The position numbers were made by a program, and so were the translations under genes. From NCBI RefSeq assembly GCF_051958935.1, contig NZ_JBQCFP010000027.1, forward strand, positions 1-64,000: a stretch of DNA of 64,000 bases. The letters are read 5' to 3'. Within the stretch, counting starts at the first letter, position 1; each line of letters opens with the position of its first letter. The notes beneath the pieces were generated by a model. It had not been told where the DNA came from. It saw nothing but the letters and a program-made list of their open reading frames with translations, and did not search any database. Of this stretch, positions 8,869 through 17,499 are shown piece after piece. This DNA comes from Dokdonella_A sp051958935 (GTDB taxonomy: Bacteria; Pseudomonadota; Gammaproteobacteria; Xanthomonadales; Rhodanobacteraceae).

Positions 8869-9720
8869 GTGAATGCCCGGCCCGATCCCCCTTCGCCGCC
8901 GCCTTGCGCGGAAGCGACGCGCACACACCCGTTGCTGCGTGCATGGGTCGATCCGGCGGCGCCGCTGCCGGGGCTCGACGAACTCGAGTCGCGCCGGCAC
9001 CGCGTGCAGGACGAGGACGGCGTCGAGCGTCCCGCCTTCGTCGCGCAGACGCGCGGCCTGCTCGACGACGGCCTGCACTACGAGACGCGCATCGCCGCGA
9101 AGCGGGAGGTCGCGACGCGCGAGCACGACGCGCACGATGCGTTCAACGCCCTCGTCTGGCTCCGCCACGCGCCGCTCAAGTGGGCGCTCAATGCGCGCCA
9201 GGCGGCCGACGTCGCGCGCGTCGGTACCAAACGGCGCACGCGCGCCCAATGCGCGCTGACCCATTTCGACGAGGCGGGCGCGATCGTCTGGCTCTCGTCG
9301 CCGTGCCTGCTCGCCGCGTGGGACGCGCACGACTGGCCGGCATTGTTCGTCGACGGACGCGACGCATGGGGCGACGGGATCGCGGTCACCGTGTTCGGCC
9401 ACGCGCTGATCGAACACGTCTGGGACGGCCACGCGTTGCCGGTCGCGAAATGCCTCGTGGTCGAGGCCGGGGACGAGGCATTGCGCGCGCATGCACGGGG
9501 CGCTCCGCTGCTCGCGTGTTGGCCGCAGGCGGAGGCGGCGCTCGCCGCGGCGATCCGTGCGGGTTCCCTGCTCGTCGATCCGCAGGAGCTGCGGCCGCTG
9601 CCGCTCGCCGGCATCCGCGGCTGGCACGAAGGCCGCACGTCGGACTTCGTCGCCCAGGCGCCGTGCTTCCGGCCGTTGCGCGCCGGTCGACGCTATCCGC
9701 CCGCCTGGCCGTTCACTTGA
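8869..9720 (+). CDS. DUF3025 domain-containing protein
   Basis: A 283-aa cytosolic protein of the DUF3025 family, found in many beta- and gammaproteobacteria and without known function. The family block HDAFNALVWLRHAPLKWALN is present near residue 90. The start is a GTG at 8869, 23 bases after the rimO stop. There is no signal peptide, membrane segment or recognisable catalytic motif. The C-terminal QAPCFRPLRAGRRYPPAWPF is also typical of the family. It may be co-transcribed with rimO. Confidence 0.85.
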   Translation: MNARPDPPSPPPCAEATRTHPLLRAWVDPAAPLPGLDELESRRHRVQDEDGVERPAFVAQTRGLLDDGLHYETRIAAKREVATREHDAHDAFNALVWLRHAPLKWALNARQAADVARVGTKRRTRAQCALTHFDEAGAIVWLSSPCLLAAWDAHDWPALFVDGRDAWGDGIAVTVFGHALIEHVWDGHALPVAKCLVVEAGDEALRAHARGAPLLACWPQAEAALAAAIRAGSLLVDPQELRPLPLAGIRGWHEGRTSDFVAQAPCFRPLRAGRRYPPAWPFT

Positions 9721-9916
9721 TCGCTTCGGGAACTTTCGCCGGTCTTTGCGGTATCTTTCCGCGCGCCCTGCGTCCGGGGTCCCTGCGATGCCGGCGGGCT
9801 CGGCCCGCTCGCGACGTCGTCGGCCGACGCAGTGCGCCGAAACCATCCGGGGTAGTCGCCCGCGCGGCTCACGCGTGCGTGGGCTGCCATGTCCGTCAAC
9901 AGGTGCATTGAAGACG

Positions 9917-10858
9917 ATGATCGAAACCCGACAACTCACCAAACGCTACGGCGATTTCACCGCCGTCGATGCGATCAGCTTCAAGGTCGAGCCCGGCCAG
10001 GTGCTCGGATTTCTCGGTCCCAATGGTGCCGGCAAGTCGACCACGATGAAGATGGTCGCGGGCTTCCTCGCCCCGACCTCGGGCGGCGCCACGGTCGCCG
10101 GCTTCGACGTCGAGCAGCAGCCGCTCGAGGCGAAGCGCGTGCTCGGCTACCTGCCGGAAGGCGCGCCGAGCTACGGCGAGATGACCGTGCGCGAATTCAT
10201 CGACTTCATCGCCGACGTGCGCGGCCTCGCCGGCGAACGACGCTTCCAGCGCATCGACGACGCGATCGGCCGCCTGCACCTCGAGCGCGTGCTCGAGCAG
10301 CCGATCGACACGCTTTCCAAGGGCTTCCGGCGCCGCGTGGGCCTGGCCGGCGCGATCCTGCACGACCCGAAGGTACTCATCCTCGACGAGCCGACCGACG
10401 GCCTCGATCCGAACCAGAAGCAGGAAGTGCGCACGCTGATCAACTCGATGGCGCGCGACAAGACCATCATCATCTCGACCCACCTGCTCGAGGAAGTGCA
10501 TGCGGTGTGCACGCGCGCCATCATCATCGCCGGCGGCCGCGTGCTCGCCGACGCGACGCCGTCCGAGCTCGAAGCCCGCTCGCGCTACCACCAGGCCGTC
10601 TCGCTGACCGCGGGCAACCTGCAGGAGGCGAAGGACGCGCTCGCCAGGGTCGCCGACATCGCAGCGATCGAGGTCGACCCGCAGGACAACCGCATCACCG
10701 CGTTCCCGAAACCGGGGCGTTCGATCTTCGCCGCCGTCGGCGATGCACTGAAGGCGCAGAACGTCGTCGTGCGCGAACTCGCGCTCGAGGCGGGGCGCCT
10801 CGACGAGGTGTTCCGCACGATCACCCAGGGTGCGACGGGCAAGGAGGCGCGCACATGA
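9917..10858 (+). CDS. ABC transporter ATP-binding protein (GldA-type)
   Basis: A 313-aa ATPase subunit of a Gld/Nos-type ABC system. It shows Walker A GPNGAGKS (residues 34-41), the signature region LSKGFRRRVGLA, Walker B VLILDEPTDGLD and the switch histidine in ISTHLLEE. The C-terminal extension after residue 230 is usual for GldA/YhaQ-like ATPases. The ATG at 9917 is taken because the nucleotide-binding domain starts there. Its stop overlaps the permease start (ATGA). The three following genes (permease, GldG-like, DUF4340) complete an operon seen in many proteobacteria; in Bacteroidetes the related system supports gliding, but here the substrate is unknown. Confidence 0.93.
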   Translation: MIETRQLTKRYGDFTAVDAISFKVEPGQVLGFLGPNGAGKSTTMKMVAGFLAPTSGGATVAGFDVEQQPLEAKRVLGYLPEGAPSYGEMTVREFIDFIADVRGLAGERRFQRIDDAIGRLHLERVLEQPIDTLSKGFRRRVGLAGAILHDPKVLILDEPTDGLDPNQKQEVRTLINSMARDKTIIISTHLLEEVHAVCTRAIIIAGGRVLADATPSELEARSRYHQAVSLTAGNLQEAKDALARVADIAAIEVDPQDNRITAFPKPGRSIFAAVGDALKAQNVVVRELALEAGRLDEVFRTITQGATGKEART

Positions 10859-11589
10859 GCGGTACGATGACGATTTTCCGGCGCGAACTGCGCAGCTACT
10901 TCTCGACTCCGGTCGCCTACGTCTTCATCGTGATCTTCCTGCTGCTGTCGGGCGCGTTCACGTTCTACCTCGGCAACTTCTACGAACGCGGCCAAGCCGA
11001 CCTGCAGGCGTTCTTCACGTTCCATCCGTGGCTGTACCTCTTCCTCGTTCCCGCGGTGTCGATGCGCCTGTGGGCGGAGGAGCGCAAGTCCGGCACGATC
11101 GAACTGCTGCTGACCCTGCCGATCACCATGTGGCAGGCGGTCTTCGGCAAGTTCCTCGCCGCGTGGGCATTCATCGCGATCGCACTCGCGTTGACGTTCC
11201 CGATCTGGCTCACCGTCAACTACCTCGGCAGTCCCGACAACGGCGTCGTGTTCGCGAGCTACCTCGGCTCGCTGCTGATGGCCGGCGCATTCCTCGCGAT
11301 CGGCTCGTGCTTGTCGGCGTCGACGCGCAACCAGGTCGTCGCGTTCATCCTCACCGTGGTCATCTGCTTCCTGCTGCTGCTCGCCGGTTACCCGCTCGTG
11401 CTCGACGCGATCCGCGCGATCGCCGGGCAGGGCCTTGCCGACGCGATCTCGGGCCTGAGCTTCCTGACCCACTTCGCGTCGATCAGCAAGGGCGTGATCG
11501 ACCTGCGCGACCTCATCTATTTCGTCCTGATGATCGGCGTCTGGCTGTACGCGACCGCGGTCGTCATCGACATGAAGAAAGCGGCCTGA
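10855..11589 (+). CDS. ABC-2 type permease of the Gld-like system
   Basis: A 244-aa inner-membrane permease with six predicted helices (roughly residues 18-40, 55-75, 95-120, 130-155, 160-185 and 220-240). The motif WAEERKSGTIELLLTLPIT after the second helix is the hallmark of GldF/ABC-2 permeases coupled to GldG. The start overlaps the ATPase stop; a second ATG four codons downstream (MTIFRREL) is possible. It pairs with the ATPase at 9917-10858 to form the transport core. The cargo is unknown. Confidence 0.93.
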   Translation: MSGTMTIFRRELRSYFSTPVAYVFIVIFLLLSGAFTFYLGNFYERGQADLQAFFTFHPWLYLFLVPAVSMRLWAEERKSGTIELLLTLPITMWQAVFGKFLAAWAFIAIALALTFPIWLTVNYLGSPDNGVVFASYLGSLLMAGAFLAIGSCLSASTRNQVVAFILTVVICFLLLLAGYPLVLDAIRAIAGQGLADAISGLSFLTHFASISKGVIDLRDLIYFVLMIGVWLYATAVVIDMKKAA

Positions 11590-11603
11590 GGAGGGAACCG
11601 ACG

Positions 11604-13484
11604 ATGCAACTCAATCGCAAGGCCCTTTCGGGTACCGCACTCGCCGTGCTCGCCGCGCTGTTCGTCGCGGTGATGCTGCTGGTCAACGTCGCGTTCCGCG
11701 GCGCACGCGCCGACCTCACGCAGAACCACCTGTACACGTTGTCCGACGGAACGCGCAACATCCTCAAATCGATCGACGAGCCGATCGACCTGTACCTGTT
11801 CTTCTCCGACAAGGCGAGCGAAGGCATCCCGCAGCTGCGCAGCTATTTCACGACCGTGCGCGAGATGCTGCAGGAAATGGCGGCGCGCTCCGGCGGCAAG
11901 CTGCGCCTGCAGGTGATCGACCCGCTGCCGTTCTCCGAGGACGAGGATCGCGCAGCGAGCCTCGGCCTGCAGGCCGTGCCGGTGTCCGCGTCCGGCGACA
12001 AGGTGTTCCTCGGCATCGCCGGCACCAACTCGACCAACGGCCACGCTTCGATCCCGTTCCTGCAGCCGGACAAGGAAGCGTTCCTCGAGTACGACATCGC
12101 CAAGCTCATCCATGAACTGGAGACGCCGAAGAAGCCAGTCGTGGGTCTGCTCTCGGGCCTGCCGATCTCCGCAGGCTTCGATCCGCAGACGCAGCAGATG
12201 CGCCAGCCGTGGGCGATCTACCAGCAGTGGACGCAGCTGTTCGACGTCAAGCCGGTGGATGCGGCGACCCTCAAGGCGGTCGACCAGGACATGGACGTGC
12301 TCATCGTCGTGCAGCCGAAGAACCTGTCCGACGATGCGCAGTACGCGATCGACCAGTTCGTGCTGCGCGGCGGCCACCTGCTCGTGTTCGTCGACCCGAG
12401 CGCCGAACTCGACAGCAGTGGCGCCGATCCGTCCAACCCGATGGCCGGCATGATGGCCGACCGCTCGTCGGACCTGCCGAAGCTGTTCAAGGCGTGGGGC
12501 GTCGAATACGACCCGCACAAGGTCGTGATCGACCGCGCGCGCGGCCTGCCGATCAGCCTCGGCGAAGGCACCGCGCCGGTGCGCCATGCGGGCATCCTCG
12601 GCCTGTCCCAGGCGGACCTCAACCACGACGACGTGCTGACCGCGAACCTCGACAGCATCAACGTGTCGACCGCTGGCTCGTTCGACCTCGCCAAGGACGC
12701 CAAGGACGAGAAGCTCGTGCCGCTGCTGCAGACGACATCGGATGCGATGAGCGTGCCGGCCGATCGCCTGCGCATGCTCGGCGACCCGTCGTCGCTGCTG
12801 CAGGGCTACAAGGCGGCCGGTTCGCCGTTCGTTATCGCGGCGCGCCTTTCCGGCAAGTTCAAGACGGCGTTCCCCGAGCGCACCGACGCCGGCGCGCTCA
12901 AGGAGTCCAAGGACGACAACGGCCAGATCGTGCTGGTCGCCGATACGGACCTGCTCAGCGACCGCATGTGGGTGCAGGTGCGTCCGTTCCTCGGCCAGCA
13001 GATCATGAATCCGTTCGCCAACAACGGCGACTTCGCGGTCAACGCGCTCGACAACATGGCCGGCTCCAGCGACCTCATCTCGATCCGCGGCCGCGCGACG
13101 TCGCAGCGTCCGTTCACCACGGTCGAGGCGATCAAGCGCAACGCCGACGAGCGCTTCCGCGCGAAGGAGCAGGACCTGCAGCGCGAACTGTCCGAAACCG
13201 AGCGCAAGCTGACCGAACTGCAGAGCGCGAAGAGCCAGGACCAGGCGCAGATCCTCTCCGCCGAACAGAAGGCCGAGCTCGAGAAGTTCCTCGACCGCAA
13301 GCTCGAGATCCGCAAGGAGTTGCGCCAGGTGCGGCGCCAGCTCGACGCGGAGATCGAATCGCTCGGCACGCGCCTGAAGATCGTCAACATCGTGCTGATG
13401 CCGCTGCTCGTCACGCTCGCTGCGCTCGCGTTCGCGTGGTGGCGCCTGCAGCGTCGTCGCGCCGCCCAGGGAGCCCACGCATGA
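11604..13484 (+). CDS. GldG-family membrane-anchored auxiliary protein
   Basis: A 626-aa protein of the GldG/ABC-type uncharacterised transport family. It has an N-terminal helix (about 10-30), then NHLYTLSDGTRNILKSIDEP, the start of the large periplasmic domain, then PVVGLLSG and LIVVQPKNLSDDAQYAIDQF in the GldG/IFT52-like core. A charged coiled coil at about 525-595 leads to a C-terminal helix (IVLMPLLVTLAALAFAWW). A good ribosome binding site (GAGGAGG) precedes the ATG at 11604. The stop overlaps the next start (ATGA). It probably couples the ABC pump to periplasmic or envelope functions. Confidence 0.92.
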   Translation: MQLNRKALSGTALAVLAALFVAVMLLVNVAFRGARADLTQNHLYTLSDGTRNILKSIDEPIDLYLFFSDKASEGIPQLRSYFTTVREMLQEMAARSGGKLRLQVIDPLPFSEDEDRAASLGLQAVPVSASGDKVFLGIAGTNSTNGHASIPFLQPDKEAFLEYDIAKLIHELETPKKPVVGLLSGLPISAGFDPQTQQMRQPWAIYQQWTQLFDVKPVDAATLKAVDQDMDVLIVVQPKNLSDDAQYAIDQFVLRGGHLLVFVDPSAELDSSGADPSNPMAGMMADRSSDLPKLFKAWGVEYDPHKVVIDRARGLPISLGEGTAPVRHAGILGLSQADLNHDDVLTANLDSINVSTAGSFDLAKDAKDEKLVPLLQTTSDAMSVPADRLRMLGDPSSLLQGYKAAGSPFVIAARLSGKFKTAFPERTDAGALKESKDDNGQIVLVADTDLLSDRMWVQVRPFLGQQIMNPFANNGDFAVNALDNMAGSSDLISIRGRATSQRPFTTVEAIKRNADERFRAKEQDLQRELSETERKLTELQSAKSQDQAQILSAEQKAELEKFLDRKLEIRKELRQVRRQLDAEIESLGTRLKIVNIVLMPLLVTLAALAFAWWRLQRRRAAQGAHA

Positions 13485-14722
13485 ACCAGAAGACCCTGAT
13501 CGGACTCGCGATCGCGGCGCTCGTCGCGATCGGCGCCGCGATCGCGCTGAACCATTCCAGCCGTCCGCAGAGCGGGCAGGCGGAAACCTCCGCATACCTA
13601 GTGCCGGAGCTGCGCGATCACGTCAACGACATTGCCAAGGTCGTCGTCACCGGTGCCGAGGGCAAGGTCGCGGCGACGCTCGAGCGGGGCCCGAACGGCT
13701 GGACGCTCACGGAGAAGGGCGGCTATCCGGCCGACACCGGCAAGCTGCGTGCGTTCCTGCTCAAGCTCGCCGATGCCCGGCGCGTCGAGCAGAAGACGTC
13801 GAACAAGGACAAGTACGCGCTGCTCGGCGTGGAGGACGTGACCGCGAAGGACGCCAAGGGCGTGCAGGTCGAACTCGACGGCCTGGCCAAGCCCGTCGTG
13901 CTCGTCGTCGGCAACAGCGATCCGCGCGGCGGCACCTACGTGCGCGTCGTCGGCCAGCCGGAAAGCTGGCTCGTATCCGGCTCGCTCAATGTCGACCGGA
14001 ACGGATCGGACTGGTTGCGCAAGGACCTCGCCGACATCGCGGCGACGCGCATCGAGTCGGTCGCGATCACGCATGCCGATGGCGGCAAGGTGTCGATCGC
14101 GAAGAACGCCGAGGGCGACCCCAACTACGTGCTCGCCGGCGTGCCGAAAGGGCGCGAGGCGGGCTCGGAGTTCGCGATCAACGGCCTCGCTTCCACGCTG
14201 GCGGGCTTGCGCTTCGACGATGTCGTCGCGGCGAAGGACGCCGCGCCCCCGGAACAGGTGCTGAAGGCGCGCTACGCGACGTTCGACGGCGTCGTGATCG
14301 ACGTGACCGCGTGGGAGAAGGACGGCAAGCACCATGCGCAGTTCGCGGCGTCGCTCGATGCGGCGCAGGCGGACAAGGGCATCGCAGCCGCGCAGGCGAA
14401 GGCGAAAGCCGACTACGATGCGGCGACTGCGACCGCGGACGCGGCGAAGAAGGACGGCAAGACCGACGAGGCCGTGCCGCCGGTGAAGCCGGCATCGGTC
14501 GAGGATCCGGCCAAGGATCGCCAGACGCGCCTCGCCGCATTGAACAAGGAAGTCGCCGACCTCGAGGCGCGCTTCTCCGGCTGGACCTACGTGCTGCCCG
14601 CGTACAAGTACGCGAACATCAACAAGTCGATGTCGGACCTGCTCAAGCCGGTCGAGGACAAGAAAGCGGCGGCCGCGGCGAAAATGCCCGCGAAGCCGGC
14701 GAAAGCCGCGGCAGCGCACTGA
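13481..14722 (+). CDS. DUF4340 domain-containing membrane-anchored protein
   Basis: A 413-aa protein with one N-terminal signal anchor (TLIGLAIAALVAIGAAIAL) and a periplasmic DUF4340 domain, the usual last gene of gldAFG-like operons. The family features WTLTEKGGYPADTGKLRAFL and KYALLGVED are visible at about residues 73-115. The C-terminal part is rich in Ala and Lys (KKAAAAAKMPAKPAKAAAAH) and probably flexible. The start overlaps the GldG-like stop. Function unknown; it presumably assists the ABC system. Confidence 0.9.
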   Translation: MNQKTLIGLAIAALVAIGAAIALNHSSRPQSGQAETSAYLVPELRDHVNDIAKVVVTGAEGKVAATLERGPNGWTLTEKGGYPADTGKLRAFLLKLADARRVEQKTSNKDKYALLGVEDVTAKDAKGVQVELDGLAKPVVLVVGNSDPRGGTYVRVVGQPESWLVSGSLNVDRNGSDWLRKDLADIAATRIESVAITHADGGKVSIAKNAEGDPNYVLAGVPKGREAGSEFAINGLASTLAGLRFDDVVAAKDAAPPEQVLKARYATFDGVVIDVTAWEKDGKHHAQFAASLDAAQADKGIAAAQAKAKADYDAATATADAAKKDGKTDEAVPPVKPASVEDPAKDRQTRLAALNKEVADLEARFSGWTYVLPAYKYANINKSMSDLLKPVEDKKAAAAAKMPAKPAKAAAAH

Positions 14723-14760
14723 GCGCAGGGCTCCGGTTCCGGCCGGAGCCTGCGACAACG

Positions 14761-15141
14761 ATGGCGAACCGCCTCACACGCGTATCGATCGGCGGCGGCG
14801 CGATCGCCGGCGCCGCCGCGGTCGCGCTGGGCGCGTTCGGCGCGCACGCGTTGCGCGGCGTGCTCGATGCCGCCGCGCTCGCGACCTGGCGCACGGCGGT
14901 CGAGTACCAGTTCTGGCACGCGCTCGCGCTGCTCGCCTGCGGCATGCTCGCGCACCAGCAGGAAGGCCGTTCGCTGCGCATCGCGACGTTCGCATTCGCC
15001 ACGGGCACCGTCCTGTTCTGCGCGAGCCTCTACCTGCTCGCGCTCGGCGCGCCGCGGTGGCTCGGTGCGATCACGCCGCTCGGCGGCGTCGCGTTCATCG
15101 TCGGCTGGATCGCGCTCGCGATGGAGGCCCGGCGAATCTAG
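14761..15141 (+). CDS. DUF423 small inner-membrane protein
   Basis: A 126-aa protein with four hydrophobic helices that matches the DUF423/YgdD family; VALGAFGAHALRG and the following AVEYQFWHALALL are the family signatures. Function unknown. It starts 38 bases after the DUF4340 gene, so it may share the transcript. It ends with TAG just before a repeat block. Confidence 0.92.
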   Translation: MANRLTRVSIGGGAIAGAAAVALGAFGAHALRGVLDAAALATWRTAVEYQFWHALALLACGMLAHQQEGRSLRIATFAFATGTVLFCASLYLLALGAPRWLGAITPLGGVAFIVGWIALAMEARRI

Positions 15142-15173
15142 GGCTGGTTGCGACCCACTGCGCCAAGAGGTGC

Positions 15174-15509
15174 GGGCCGCCCCGTACGCGCGAAGCGCGT
15201 GGCGCTGAGGCGCTCGGCGTACCGCGGCGGGACTCGCGCTTCGCGCTCGACCCGCCCTACACGGTTCCCTATGCGCGCTTGCTCGTGCAGGGCGGTCCGC
15301 GCAAAGCGAGTGCTGCCGAGGCGCTTGGCGTACCGCGGCGGGACTCGCGCTTCGCGCTCGACCCGCCCTACACCGTTCCTTATGCGCGCATGCTCGTGTA
15401 GGGCGGTACGCGCAAAGCGCGTGCCGCCGCGGGTACACGATGCGTTCCAAGATCGCGGCGGGACTCGCCGCTGCGCGGCTCGACCCGCCCTGCGCGGTCG
15501 TCGCGGACG
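15174..15509. repeat. Tandem repeat of about 111 bp, three copies
   Basis: This stretch fills the 387-bp gap between DUF423 and the peptidase gene. Two well-matched copies begin near 15177 and 15288, each with GGCGGGACTCGCGCTTCGCG and CTCGACCCGCCCTACAC followed by a ATGCGCGC..GCTCGTG segment. A degraded third copy starts at 15399 with GTAGGGCGG and ends near 15509. Each unit can fold on itself, because GGCGGGACTCGCGCT is complementary to the flanking arm. No coding sense is apparent. Related GTAGGGCGG fragments occur at 25924 and 36589. Confidence 0.8.
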
Positions 15510-15528
15510 ACCGCGATGCCCCGGCCGT

Positions 15529-16128
15529 TCAGTCCTCGGCCCCGGTCCTCGGTCCTCGGCGCGTGCGACGCCAACACCAGTGCCACGGCTCGTACGCGAT
15601 GCCGTGCAGGTTGTCGCGCGGGTAGGAGAGGGCGAAGCCGAAGCGCGCCGCATTGGCGACGAGCCAGGCGAAGGCGGCGGAGTGCTCGAACTCCTCTTCG
15701 AGCGGCACGAACCCCGGCGCGGTGAGATCGACGGCGCGCCCGCTATGGTGTTCGCTGTAGCCTGGCGCGGCGCTCACGCGCAGGATCTCGTCGATCGACT
15801 GGCCGCGTGCGAGCTTGCGTTCGAGGATCCCGAGCTGGTACTCGGCGGAGCGGAATGCCGAGACGAGCTGCAGCTCCACGCCGTCCGCGGCGGCGGCGGC
15901 GGAAAGGCGCGCGTACGCGCGTGCTGCGCGCGGCGCGAGCCATTGCCGGCGCTGGTGGATGTCTTCACCGATGCAGAAGAGCTCGCGCGGTTCGCGCACG
16001 ATCGCGAGGCGGCGGACGCGCCCGTAATCACGCGGCACGCCGAGCGCATGCGCCTGCGCGACGAGCGCGCGCCGCCGCGCGGCGTCGCAGCGCACGGGCG
16101 CGGAACCCTCCTCGGCGTGGTTGTTCAC
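15529..16128 (-). CDS. M15 family D-alanyl-D-alanine carboxypeptidase (VanY-type)
   Basis: A 199-aa zinc peptidase of family M15B that trims D-Ala from peptidoglycan peptides. The zinc-site motifs are SEHHSGRAVDLT (SxHxxGxAxD) and the C-terminal EPWHW. There is no clear signal peptide, and the start is a GTG at 16128; it may act through another export route or on turnover fragments. It lies 10 bases downstream of the DUF3887 gene, so the two form one unit. The sequence after EPWHWCW is Arg-rich and probably not structured. Confidence 0.9.
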   Translation of the reverse strand: MNNHAEEGSAPVRCDAARRRALVAQAHALGVPRDYGRVRRLAIVREPRELFCIGEDIHQRRQWLAPRAARAYARLSAAAAADGVELQLVSAFRSAEYQLGILERKLARGQSIDEILRVSAAPGYSEHHSGRAVDLTAPGFVPLEEEFEHSAAFAWLVANAARFGFALSYPRDNLHGIAYEPWHWCWRRTRRGPRTGAED

Positions 16129-16138
16129 GATCGCGAAC

Positions 16139-16924
16139 TCAGAGCGGCTTCACATAGAAGCCGGCGATGCGGCCGTCGCTGCCGCAGGCGACCTGTGCGT
16201 ACAGGTTGGCCGTGTCGAAGATGAGCGGAATGGTGATCGCGATATAGCCGTCGCCCTTCATCGGATGCGACTGGCCGCGTGCCTGCAGTTGGCCGAACTG
16301 GAGGAGCGATTCCCACGCCTGCTGGAACTTCGGCGGCGGTAATGCGCTGCGCATTTTCGCGTCGAAATCGCGCGTCGCGCTCGCGTAGTCGGCCTTCTGC
16401 GCGGCATCGAGCAGGGCGGCCGCACGCGCCTCGCAGGCGGCGACGAGGCTCTTCTCGTTCGCGTTCGCGGGCGGTGGCGGAGCGAGCGGCGAAGGACGGA
16501 TGGCCGCCGCGTCTTCCGCGGTTTTCGGCGTCGCCTGCGGTGCTGGCTCGATCGTTGCCGCCGCTTCGCCGGGTGGCGCTGCAGGCTCGGTCGTGTCGGC
16601 GGCGACGGGGGGTTCGGCCGCGGCTTCGGCAGGTGACGCTGCCTCTGCTGGCGTGGCGTCATCAGCGGCGGATGCTTCCGCTTGCGCGTGCGCGGCCTCG
16701 CCGTCCGCGGCCGGTGGCTGCGCAGCGACGGGCGCGACCAGCGGTTCGGTCGGCTTGCCATCCTTCGCGCGCGCCATCGCGTCGACGTCGATGGCCTGCG
16801 GAGCGTCTTCCTGCGTCGCCGCATCCTTCGCCGGGGGAGGCGCACGCTTGTTCTTCGGCGCCGCCTGTGCGGACACGCACGCGAGCAGGGCGAGGACGAG
16901 CGGCACGAGGAATCGTTTCGTCAT
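16139..16924 (-). CDS. Secreted DUF3887-like protein with Ala/Pro-rich linker
   Basis: A 261-aa protein with a signal peptide (MTKRFLVPLVLALLACVSAQA), an unusually long low-complexity Ala/Pro/Glu region (about residues 25-150) and a C-terminal DUF3887-like domain with FQQAWESLLQFGQ and GRIAGFYVKP. DUF3887 domains are often fused to hydrolases and have no proven function. The linker suggests attachment across the periplasm or cell wall. Its start overlaps the stop of the CPBP remnant upstream (ATGA). The partner downstream is a peptidoglycan peptidase. Confidence 0.78.
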   Translation of the reverse strand: MTKRFLVPLVLALLACVSAQAAPKNKRAPPPAKDAATQEDAPQAIDVDAMARAKDGKPTEPLVAPVAAQPPAADGEAAHAQAEASAADDATPAEAASPAEAAAEPPVAADTTEPAAPPGEAAATIEPAPQATPKTAEDAAAIRPSPLAPPPPANANEKSLVAACEARAAALLDAAQKADYASATRDFDAKMRSALPPPKFQQAWESLLQFGQLQARGQSHPMKGDGYIAITIPLIFDTANLYAQVACGSDGRIAGFYVKPL

Positions 16925-17151
16925 GAACGGGTCTCCGGCGGATGACGCACGCTACCACGGTCGCCTGTATTGGGGCTGAGTCGCGCAGGGTGCCCGGCCC
17001 CGAACACCAGCGTGGCGATCGCGACGAGCATGATCCATGCTTTGACTGGCGCGCCGCGCGTGCCTGCGAGCGCTCGCGCAACCAGGCCCGTCACGAACAG
17101 CCGGACGAGGACTTCCTCGGTGATGGCGCCGGCGCGGGGCGAGCCGGCCCT
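16921..17151 (-). pseudogene. Remnant of a CPBP intramembrane metalloprotease
   Basis: A 76-codon minus-strand frame has no start codon of its own; a TGA precedes it. It contains ITEEVLVRLFVTGLV and LVAIATLVFGAGH, which fit motifs 1 (EExxxR) and 2 (FxxxH) of CPBP/abortive-infection membrane proteases. The preceding helices and the final HxxxN motif are missing. The frame ends in a TGA that overlaps the ATG of the DUF3887 gene, as if an intact gene once stood in this operon. It lies directly after the Arc-like gene. Based only on short motifs; moderate confidence. Confidence 0.5.
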
Positions 17152-17228
17152 TCATCGCGAACGCGAACGAAGCCGTGGGCGCCGCCATGGGATTCGAGCA
17201 CGAGCGCGATGCGCCGTTGCGGCGTGCA

Positions 17229-17417
17229 TCACGAGGCGTCGTCCGGGATCGCGCGCGGCTTCGCAGCGGGCTGGAGGCGTCCGGCTTCGCGCAAGTCTTC
17301 GCGCAGCACGTGTTCGATCTGCGCGTGGAGCGTGCGCTGGTCGTCATTGGCCCAGCGGTGCATCGCGTCGAGCACGGGCGGCGCGATGCGCAACGGATAC
17401 GCCTTCTTCTCGCTCAT
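17229..17417 (-). CDS. Arc-like ribbon-helix-helix DNA-binding protein
   Basis: A 62-aa protein of the Arc/MetJ ribbon-helix-helix type: a short strand (YPLRI) followed by two helices (PPVLDAMHRWANDDQRTLHAQIEHVLREDL). The ATG at 17417 is preferred over upstream codons because the strand begins right after it. It sits 82 bases downstream of the SPFH gene, an arrangement often seen in Xanthomonadales. A perfect palindrome lies at the promoter side of the SPFH gene (18406-18428), and this protein is a natural candidate to bind it; that is inference. Confidence 0.8.
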   Translation of the reverse strand: MSEKKAYPLRIAPPVLDAMHRWANDDQRTLHAQIEHVLREDLREAGRLQPAAKPRAIPDDAS

Positions 17418-17499
17418 GCCGTGCTCTCCTGCGCGGCCGACGGCACGCAACGCGACGGCGCGGGTACGCATGGCTGCATGGCGCGGATGGGCGGCATCG

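Noticed and set aside
15174..15509. CRISPR array
   Set aside because: The period (about 111 bp) is too long, the copies are uniform without unique spacers, and no cas gene is near.
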